Positions 1 through 3,888 of a DNA stretch of 7,806 nt are shown here, in pieces; position 1 is the stretch's first letter, and every line of letters starts with the position of its first letter. A program made the translations under genes and the position numbers. The notes under the pieces are model-generated. The model saw only the letters and a program-made list of their open reading frames with translations. It searched no databases and had not been told where the DNA came from. The stretch is taken from NCBI GenBank assembly GCA_009777435.1, contig WRLW01000065.1, positions 1 through 7,806 of the forward strand, written 5' to 3'. This stretch comes from Oscillospiraceae bacterium (GTDB taxonomy: Bacteria > Bacillota > Clostridia > Oscillospirales > UBA929).

Positions 1-2
1 GC

Positions 3-128
3 CACGTTATGGTCGGAGGGTATCGCCGCGCCGCCGTCCGGGTTTTTGCCGTCGTCCATGAGTATGGGCATCATGGCGCCCGAGCCGGTCAGCCCGCGGC
101 GGCCCTTGCCGATTTTTTTGGAGTTCAT
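3..128 (-). CDS. Unidentified protein, N-terminal 42 residues only
   Basis: An ATG at 128 opens a minus-strand frame that has no stop down to the window edge, so the gene continues to the left of the window. It is preceded by a purine-rich ribosome binding site, GGAAGGATG, a few bases upstream of the start. The visible protein begins MNSKKIGKGRRGLTGSG and continues with a Met/Gly/Asp-rich stretch. The basic glycine-rich start is faintly like the N-terminus of ParB/Spo0J-type partition proteins (KKGLGRGL), but this is too little to name it. A TATATT box at 154-159 (minus strand) could be its -10, with no convincing -35. The gene is divergent from the helix-turn-helix regulator at 266, so the two may share regulation; that is inference. 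Confidence 0.6.
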   Translation of the reverse strand, partial: MNSKKIGKGRRGLTGSGAMMPILMDDGKNPDGGAAIPSDHNV

Positions 129-197
129 GTTATCATCCTTCCCGCGCGCGTTTAATATAGTATGCCCGCGAGACGGCGTATCTTGCGGCGGGGCGGA

Positions 198-212
198 TTT
201 GCGCATTGCAAA
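198..212. promoter_or_regulatory. Dyad overlapping the -35 box, possible operator
   Basis: TTTGC (198-202) and GCAAA (208-212) form a perfect inverted repeat with a 5-base centre. It covers the -35 hexamer of the regulator promoter. Position and symmetry fit an autoregulatory site for the downstream HTH protein, but no binding data are implied and a 5-bp arm can arise by chance. Confidence 0.3.
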
Positions 213-234
213 AATGGGACGGCTGTAGTATTAT
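206..234 (+). promoter_or_regulatory. Sigma-A type promoter for the HTH regulator
   Basis: TTGCAA at 206-211 and TATTAT at 229-234 are separated by exactly 17 bases, close to the consensus TTGACA-17-TATAAT. Transcription would start near 241 and give a short leader before the ATG at 266. This also argues against a TTG start at 206, because that codon is part of the -35 box. Confidence 0.7.
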
Positions 235-265
235 GGTATATATCTTTCCAAAAGGGGAGGGCAGT

Positions 266-640
266 ATGCCGGAACATTCCGAGAGGTTGCTCAAAGCTAT
301 AAATGACGCCGGTTATTCCTATGGGGAATTGGCCCGGCTAACAGGTATCCCGAAATCGGCCATACAGCGATACGCGACGGGCGTCACCGAGAAAATCCCG
401 TCAGACCGTGTCGCGCTGCTGGCGCACGCCGTCGGCGTGCCGGCCGCTTATCTGATGGGGTTTGACGACGGCCAGGCGGCCGCCGTACCGGTCGAGGGCT
501 TGGATCCGGTTGCGGACAGGGCCTTTTTTGAATTCATGTCCGAAGCCAAGCGCGAAGGGCTATGTGAAAAGGATCTGGCGCTTATAATGGAATTCATAAA
601 ACGCGTCAAGGCGGCGCGCGCTACAGATAACGGGCTATAA
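266..640 (+). CDS. XRE/Cro-CI-type helix-turn-helix transcriptional regulator
   Basis: This is a 124-residue cytoplasmic DNA-binding protein. The N-terminal third is an HTH_3-type fold. Residues 17-27 (YSYGELARLTG) fit the first helix of the HTH, residues 28-39 (IPKSAIQRYATG) fit the recognition helix, and residues 44-66 (IPSDRVALLAHAVGVPAAYLMGF) complete the five-helix domain with the usual GVPxxYLMG ending. Residues 84-117 look helical and charged, and may dimerise or sense a signal; no peptidase or known ligand domain is visible. The ATG at 266 is chosen because GGGGAGG (254-260) lies 5 bases upstream and a good promoter ends at 234. A longer TTG start at 206 would add 20 residues but overlaps the -35 box. 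The 3' end overlaps the convergent hydrolase gene by 20 bp. The target genes are unknown; self-regulation and control of the divergent gene at 128 are reasonable guesses. Confidence 0.88.
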   Translation: MPEHSERLLKAINDAGYSYGELARLTGIPKSAIQRYATGVTEKIPSDRVALLAHAVGVPAAYLMGFDDGQAAAVPVEGLDPVADRAFFEFMSEAKREGLCEKDLALIMEFIKRVKAARATDNGL

Positions 641-1448
641 ACTCCATCGTGTCGTTGAATACGGTCTCGCGTTCAAGCTCGTTGTGCAGCTCGTGGTATA
701 GCTCCGGGTAGCTCAGGAGCGTTACGGCGGCGGCGGCCGAGGCCAGCTCCTCGATGGCCTGCGGGCTTACCACGCGATCCTGACCCGCGCGCAGCATAAG
801 CGTCGGCAACGTGATTTTATCCGCGCCGGCTATGGCGCTTTCGCCGCGCAGGGTTATCTCGGTGAACAGCCTGAACGAGAGCTTTGTGTGATACAGCTTG
901 TCGGCGGCGGTCGCTTTTACTATTTCCTGGTCGCGCGTCAGCAGCTCGAGCAGCAGCTTGCCGGTCGTCACAAGGGCGGGCGACGCTTTGCCCAGAAGGC
1001 GCGCGGCCAAACGCGTGACGCCCGGATAAGGCTTGTGCAGCCGCAGCCACGGCGAGCCGATCACGGCGCACACATGCCGCGCCTGCGAGCGGTGCAGCAG
1101 ATAGTTGAGCGCGATGTTGCCGCCCATGCTGTGCCCGTACAAAACGGCCGGCACGCCGGGATAGCGGGCCTCTATCAGGTCGCACATCTGGTCGGCGTCG
1201 TCGAGCAGGCTGTCGTAGCGCGGCGCGACGCCGCGCTTTCCGGGCGTAAGCCCGTGGCCGCGCTGGTCGTGTACCGCAAACACGCAGCCGTTTGCCGTGA
1301 ACCTGCCGGCCAGCTCGGCGTAGCGCCCCGAGTGTTCGCCGAAGCCGTGTATGAGCTGCACGACGGCCCTGACCGCCGTACCCGCCGGCTCGTGAATTTG
1401 GGCGTGTATACGCGCGCCGTCTCTCATGATTACGGTTTCCGCCGCCAT
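621..1448 (-). CDS. Alpha/beta hydrolase, monoglyceride lipase-like (Hydrolase_4)
   Basis: This 275-residue protein belongs to the serine-hydrolase superfamily that includes monoacylglycerol lipases and lysophospholipases. Landmarks in order are HGFGEHSGRY (34-43, oxyanion region), DQRGHGLTPG (61-70), the nucleophile elbow GHSMGG with Ser107, a cap region at about 130-205, Asp224 in AGQDRVV, and His252 in YHELHNE. Ser107/Asp224/His252 make a complete triad. There is no signal peptide or membrane helix, so it should be cytoplasmic. The likely reaction is hydrolysis of a monoacylglycerol or similar ester, but the true substrate cannot be read from the sequence. The ATG at 1448 is chosen because AGGAGG (1456-1461) sits 7 bases upstream; an in-frame start at 1487 lies inside a hairpin and has no such site. 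It lies 68 bp downstream of the ABC ATPase gene on the same strand, without an obvious promoter of its own, so read-through from that gene is plausible. Confidence 0.9.
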   Translation of the reverse strand: MAAETVIMRDGARIHAQIHEPAGTAVRAVVQLIHGFGEHSGRYAELAGRFTANGCVFAVHDQRGHGLTPGKRGVAPRYDSLLDDADQMCDLIEARYPGVPAVLYGHSMGGNIALNYLLHRSQARHVCAVIGSPWLRLHKPYPGVTRLAARLLGKASPALVTTGKLLLELLTRDQEIVKATAADKLYHTKLSFRLFTEITLRGESAIAGADKITLPTLMLRAGQDRVVSPQAIEELASAAAAVTLLSYPELYHELHNELERETVFNDTMEFIARYL

Positions 1449-1473
1449 GATAATACCTCCTGAAATAGCGACT

Positions 1474-1501
1474 AAACGGAAGGGCAAAAGCCCTTCCGTT
1501 T
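1474..1501 (-). terminator. Perfect 12-bp hairpin between ATPase and hydrolase genes
   Basis: AAACGGAAGGGC (1474-1485) and GCCCTTCCGTTT (1490-1501) are perfectly complementary around a 4-base loop, 16 bases after the ATPase stop codon. Read on the minus strand it resembles an intrinsic terminator, but the U tract is only the three bases that close the stem and the following bases are AGTCGC. It may therefore terminate only partly, or act as a 3' mRNA stabiliser that lowers expression of the downstream hydrolase relative to the ATPase. Confidence 0.6.
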
Positions 1502-1516
1502 CGCGCTTTATGGCGT

Positions 1517-2629
1517 TTAGTGACAGATGGCCTTTTCGGTGTCCTTGTCGAACAGGTGTATTTTCTTGGAATCGAAGGCCACCTTAACGTGGTCGCCGGC
1601 TCTCGTGGTCGAACGCGGCGAGACGCGGGCTGTAAACTGGCGGCCCTCGCAGTGCATGTACAGGTACGTCTCCGAGCCCATCAGCTCGACGACCTCGACG
1701 CCCATCTCCACGAGCGCATCCGGGTATTGGTTGAGGAAAACCTCCTCGTCGTGGATATTCTCCGGGCGGATACCCATGATGACCTGCTTGTCTTTATAGG
1801 CCAGAACCTCGGGCTTGCGGCCGGTGGCCTCGGGCATGGCTACCTGCGAGTTGCCGAATATCAGCTTTGTAACGCCGCCCTCGTCCTTGAGCGTACACTC
1901 GACGAAGTTCATCTGCGGCGAGCCCATGAAGCCCGCGACGAAAAGGTTGGCGGGTGTTTCATACAGCACCTGCGGCGCGGCTATCTGCTGGATGAAGCCG
2001 TCTTTCATAACGACTATGCGCGTGCCCATGGTCATGGCCTCGGTCTGGTCGTGCGTAACGTATATAAACGTGGTCGCGAGGCGCTGATGCAGCTTGGTTA
2101 TCTCGGTGCGCATCTGCGCGCGCAGCTTGGCGTCGAGGTTGGACAGCGGCTCGTCAAGCAGGAACACCTTCGGGTTGCGGACGATTGCGCGGCCGAGCGC
2201 GACGCGCTGGCGCTGACCGCCCGACAGCGCCTTGGGCCTGCGGGTGAGCAGATGGGTGATCTCAAGTATTTTCGCGGCTTCCTCGACGCGGCGCTTGATC
2301 TCGTCCTTCGGCGTCTTGCGCAGTTTAAGCCCGAACGCCATATTCTCGAAAACCGTCATGTGCGGATACAGCGCGTAGTTTTGGAACACCATCGCGATAT
2401 CGCGGTCTTTAGGCGGAACATCGTTGACCAAGTTGCCGTCTATGTACAGCTCGCCTTCCGAAATTTCTTCCAGACCCGCCACCATACGCAGCGTTGTGGA
2501 TTTACCGCAGCCCGACGGGCCGACCAAGATGATGAATTCCTTGTCCTCGATGTCCAGATTGAAATCCGACACCGCGACGACATTCCCCGCGAAGCGTTTG
2601 TACATGCCTTTGAGACTCAGGCTCGACAT
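1517..2629 (-). CDS. ugpC: Sugar ABC transporter ATP-binding protein, MsmX/UgpC/MalK type
   Basis: This 370-residue ATPase, full length for its family, energises carbohydrate importers of the CUT1 group at the inner face of the membrane. The nucleotide-binding domain shows Walker A GPSGCGKST (37-45), the Q-loop Gln83, signature LSGGQ (135-139), Walker B VFLLDE (155-160, catalytic Glu160), the D-loop SNLD and the H-loop His193. From about residue 235 a C-terminal regulatory TOBE/OB domain follows, with the characteristic GIRPENI (286-292). The start at 2629 has GGGAGGT about 9 bases upstream and an extended -10 promoter at 2683-2691. No permease or binding protein lies beside it. This fits MsmX-type ATPases of Firmicutes, which serve several importers encoded elsewhere; ugpC is the name databases commonly give such orphans, and msmX would be equally fair. 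The particular sugars cannot be inferred. Its isoleucine codons (12 ATC, 8 ATA, 1 ATT) are less ATA-biased than those of the exporter, as expected for a well-expressed housekeeping gene. Confidence 0.95.
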   Translation of the reverse strand: MSSLSLKGMYKRFAGNVVAVSDFNLDIEDKEFIILVGPSGCGKSTTLRMVAGLEEISEGELYIDGNLVNDVPPKDRDIAMVFQNYALYPHMTVFENMAFGLKLRKTPKDEIKRRVEEAAKILEITHLLTRRPKALSGGQRQRVALGRAIVRNPKVFLLDEPLSNLDAKLRAQMRTEITKLHQRLATTFIYVTHDQTEAMTMGTRIVVMKDGFIQQIAAPQVLYETPANLFVAGFMGSPQMNFVECTLKDEGGVTKLIFGNSQVAMPEATGRKPEVLAYKDKQVIMGIRPENIHDEEVFLNQYPDALVEMGVEVVELMGSETYLYMHCEGRQFTARVSPRSTTRAGDHVKVAFDSKKIHLFDKDTEKAICH

Positions 2630-2682
2630 AAGCGATTAACCTCCCGTGTATTTTTTGCGGCGGACATATTTAATCCTGTTTA

Positions 2683-2711
2683 AGTATAGCACATGCCGGC
2701 GTGTTCGTACA
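2683..2711 (-). promoter_or_regulatory. Extended -10 promoter for the sugar ATPase gene
   Basis: On the minus strand TGCTATACT (2683-2691) is a TGn extended -10 box with a near-consensus TATACT. A weak -35, TGTACG (2706-2711), sits 17 bases upstream. The distance to the ATG at 2629 is about 50 bases, leaving room for the GGGAGGT ribosome binding site. I saw no certain cre or other catabolite operator. Confidence 0.6.
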
Positions 2712-2717
2712 GACGCA

Positions 2718-2752
2718 TGTTATACAAAATTTTCGGCGTCCGATAGTACAAT
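2718..2752 (+). promoter_or_regulatory. Possible promoter(s) for the DUF4830-like gene
   Basis: Two plus-strand -10 candidates lie here: TGTTATACA (2718-2726, an extended -10) and TACAAT (2747-2752). Neither has a good -35. The DUF4830-like gene needs a promoter in this AT-richer divergent region (2630-2799), which otherwise holds no gene, so one of them is likely real, but which one is uncertain. Confidence 0.3.
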
Positions 2753-2799
2753 CCATACAAAAAGATGTGAAATATACACAATTGGAGGGCCTGAATTTT

Positions 2800-2907
2800 A
2801 TGAGTTCCGTAACCTCGCGGCGGCGCTTCTATATCGGGGCGCGGCCGCATAACCTGTACACAGGAGCCGTCCGGCCGCCGGCTCGAAACCAAGTTCTGGG
2901 GGGATGA
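2800..2907 (+). CDS. Possible 35-residue leader ORF upstream of the DUF4830-like gene
   Basis: An ATG at 2800 is preceded by GGAGGG (2784-2789) at a 10-base spacing and opens a 35-codon frame rich in Arg and Pro. It stops with TGA at 2905-2907, only 4 bases before the ATG of the next gene. The good ribosome binding site and the tight spacing suggest translational coupling or a leader peptide. The peptide resembles nothing I know. It may equally be a chance frame whose upstream GGAGGG is fortuitous. Confidence 0.28.
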   Translation: MSSVTSRRRFYIGARPHNLYTGAVRPPARNQVLGG

Positions 2908-2911
2908 CGCT

Positions 2912-3400
2912 ATGTTTATAGTAACCGCGAAGCTTAACAGGAACAGGCTGATCGGGATGGTCGTGTGCGCGGGGCTGCTGCTCATCGCGCTGGTGATCCT
3001 TGTCAGCGCGAGGAGCTGGAGACCCACGTCGGCGCAGGGCGAGGCGGTCACGCCGTCGCCCAAGGGCGTGTCCGGCAACGACGAGCGCGTCTCGTACCTT
3101 CACGGCTTCGGCTGGGAGGTCGAGGAGGATGCCGTCGAGTTTCAGGAGGTTCTTATACCCGAGCGCTTCGACGGCGTATTGCGCGACTACGGCGACCTGC
3201 AAAAGGAGCAGGGCTTCAATCTTGAGAAATACCGCGGTAGGCTCGCCAAACGCTATACATACCTTATCACGAACTATCCCGGCGCGAACGAGGACGTCTA
3301 CGCCAACCTGCTGATCTACAAAAACACGGTCATAGCCGGCGACGTCAGCTCCGCGAACATGGACGGCTTCCTGCACGGCCTGCTGCCCGGCGCGGCATAA
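2912..3400 (+). CDS. DUF4830-like single-pass membrane protein
   Basis: This 162-residue protein has a short basic cytoplasmic N-terminus (KLNRNR), one hydrophobic helix at about 12-32, a low-complexity linker rich in Ser, Pro and Thr (35-55), and an extracytoplasmic domain at 57-158. That domain matches my memory of DUF4830: ERVSYLHGFGWEV (58-70), EVLIPERFD (79-87), LQKEQGFNLEKYRG (96-109), KRYTYLITNYPG (113-124), then NLLIYKNTVIAGDV and the closing DGFLHGL. No biochemical function is known to me for this family and no catalytic residues are evident. The helix lacks a clear signal-peptidase or lipobox cysteine site, so it is probably membrane-anchored. A G-run (2898-2903) 8 bases upstream serves as ribosome binding site. 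It is divergent from the sugar ATPase gene and followed directly by a repeat cluster. Identification is by recall of conserved blocks, not by a search. Confidence 0.8.
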   Translation: MFIVTAKLNRNRLIGMVVCAGLLLIALVILVSARSWRPTSAQGEAVTPSPKGVSGNDERVSYLHGFGWEVEEDAVEFQEVLIPERFDGVLRDYGDLQKEQGFNLEKYRGRLAKRYTYLITNYPGANEDVYANLLIYKNTVIAGDVSSANMDGFLHGLLPGAA

Positions 3401-3408
3401 GGCCGCGC

Positions 3409-3432
3409 GGACGCACACTGTGCGTCCCTACA
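3409..3432. repeat. Palindromic repeat, copy 1
   Basis: GGACGCACA and TGTGCGTCC are perfect 9-bp arms around a single base (3409-3427), followed by the element end CTACA. The left GTAGGG end is missing, so this copy is partial. It starts 8 bases after the stop codon of the DUF4830-like gene and may form the 3' end hairpin of that transcript, though no U tract follows. Confidence 0.65.
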
Positions 3433-3444
3433 GGGGATTGCAGC

Positions 3445-3467
3445 GTAGGGGCGCGCATTGCGCGTCC
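3445..3467 (+). repeat. Palindromic repeat, copy 2
   Basis: The 23-base copy begins GTAGGGGCGCGC, has ATT at the centre and ends GCGCGTCC. All 23 bases recur as an exact inverted copy at 3568-3590. Confidence 0.75.
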
Positions 3468-3501
3468 GTGGTTTATCGACGTGGCGCGGCACGATGAACA
3501 C

Positions 3502-3528
3502 GGGCGACCGGGGGCGGTCGCCCCTACA
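3502..3528 (-). repeat. Palindromic repeat, copy 3
   Basis: GGGCGACC (3502-3509) and GGTCGCCC (3516-3523) form a perfect 8-bp stem around GGGGGC, and the copy ends with CTACA. Its centre differs from the CATTG of the other copies, so it is a divergent member. Confidence 0.65.
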
Positions 3529-3563
3529 ACACCACACCGGCACGGCGAAATTCTGCACGCCCT

Positions 3564-3590
3564 GTAGGGACGCGCAATGCGCGCCCCTAC
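3564..3590 (-). repeat. Palindromic repeat, copy 4 (full, inverted)
   Basis: This is the most complete copy. It runs from GTAGGGACGCGC through AAT to GCGCGCCCCTAC, so both GTAGGG-type ends are present. Bases 3568-3590 are the exact reverse complement of copy 2. Confidence 0.75.
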
Positions 3591-3611
3591 GGCGTTGCGC
3601 GTAATCGGGTC

Positions 3612-3634
3612 GTAGGGGCGGCCATTGGCCGTCC
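3612..3634 (+). repeat. Palindromic repeat, copy 5
   Basis: This copy has the same orientation and length as copy 2: GTAGGGGCGGCC, then ATT, then GGCCGTCC. It differs from copy 2 by paired changes in both arms (CGC/GCG becomes GCC/GGC), so the stem is kept. Confidence 0.75.
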
Positions 3635-3668
3635 GCCGTTCTCTCACCGCCGTCCCCCGAACGTACTA

Positions 3669-3698
3669 TTGACAAACGGGCGTCTCCGGGTTTATTAT
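3669..3698 (+). promoter_or_regulatory. Strong sigma-A promoter of the exporter operon
   Basis: A perfect -35 TTGACA (3669-3674) is followed after 18 bases by TATTAT (3693-3698); TTATTA one base earlier gives a spacing of 17. Transcription would start near 3705, leaving an untranslated leader of about 130 bases before the exporter ATG at 3837. It lies just outside the repeat cluster. Confidence 0.8.
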
Positions 3699-3702
3699 AT
3701 CG

Positions 3703-3732
3703 GAGGCGGCAAGAAATGGTTTCTGACGCCTC
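3703..3732 (+). promoter_or_regulatory. Dyad/hairpin at the start of the exporter leader
   Basis: GAGGCG (3703-3708) pairs with CGCCTC (3727-3732), and AGAAA (3712-3716) pairs with TTTCT (3720-3724) around a TGG loop. A G.A mismatch and one bulged A lie between the two stems. The dyad sits directly after the -10 box, across the expected start site. It could be a repressor operator (MarR/TetR style) or, as RNA, a stabilising 5' hairpin. No regulator gene adjoins it. Confidence 0.45.
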
Positions 3733-3768
3733 GGAAATTCCAAAATACTAAAGAAAGGGTGGTTGACA

Positions 3769-3888
3769 GTGAGGATCTCCAATATAAGCGTTGAGTTCAC
3801 ACAGCACAAGCTATTTAACATAATGGAGGGAGAAAAATGGGCTATCGGCCGCCCGAGAGCAAAAAAGCGATACTTCTTGACGCGCTGA
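3769..3888 (+). CDS. Possible 39-residue leader ORF overlapping the exporter start
   Basis: A GTG at 3769, six bases after a fair ribosome binding site (AAAGGGTGG, 3754-3762), opens a frame of 39 codons that ends at TGA 3886-3888, inside the first exporter gene in another frame. An internal ATG lies at 3823. The peptide starts MRISNISVEFTQHKLF and is basic at its end. Ribosomes reading it would cross the GGAGGG site and the ATG of the exporter gene, so translation of the two could be linked. The B. subtilis exporter bmrCD is preceded by a leader peptide gene, bmrB, that controls it by attenuation; this is a precedent, not proof. I see no terminator hairpin in the leader, and the frame may be chance. 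Confidence 0.25.
   Translation: MRISNISVEFTQHKLFNIMEGEKWAIGRPRAKKRYFLTR

Larger units (their letters stand above)
3409..3634. repeat. Cluster of five REP/MITE-like palindromes
   Basis: The gene-free stretch between 3401 and about 3660 is almost filled by five related imperfect palindromes. Their shared ends are GTAGGG(G/A)CG on one side and CGTCC or CGCCCCTAC on the other, and several share the centre CATTG or its complement CAATG. They occur in both orientations and at uneven spacing. They are not CRISPR repeats and no transposase lies nearby. Similar GTAGGGGCG palindromes are, as I recall, dispersed between genes in many clostridial genomes, so they look like non-autonomous mobile or REP-type elements. 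Long open frames through this stretch encode only repetitive Arg/Pro/Tyr peptides and are not genes. Confidence 0.8.

Noticed and set aside
206..265. Longer TTG-started form of the HTH regulator
   Set aside because: The TTG is the first half of the -35 box, no ribosome binding site precedes it, and the ATG at 266 has GGGGAGG at ideal spacing.
1449..1487. Longer form of the hydrolase starting at 1487
   Set aside because: That start lies within the loop of the 12-bp hairpin and lacks a ribosome binding site; the ATG at 1448 has AGGAGG 7 bases upstream and fits the family N-terminus.
1520..2683. 387-codon plus-strand open frame opposite the sugar ATPase
   Set aside because: The minus-strand frame has every ABC motif; the opposite frame is an antisense shadow, common in GC-rich genes.
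3409..3634. CRISPR array
   Set aside because: Repeats vary in sequence, alternate in orientation and are unevenly spaced, and no cas genes are present.
3316..3675. 119-codon minus-strand open frame across the intergenic repeats
   Set aside because: It translates the palindromes into repetitive Arg/Pro/Tyr-rich peptide (NARPYAA, SARPYAA), overlaps the DUF4830-like gene end, and has no domain or ribosome binding site support.
3763..3788. Second promoter (TTGACA at 3763-3768 with TATAAG at 3783-3788)
   Set aside because: The spacing is only 14 bases and no suitable -10 lies at 16-18 bases; the upstream promoter at 3669-3698 is far better.
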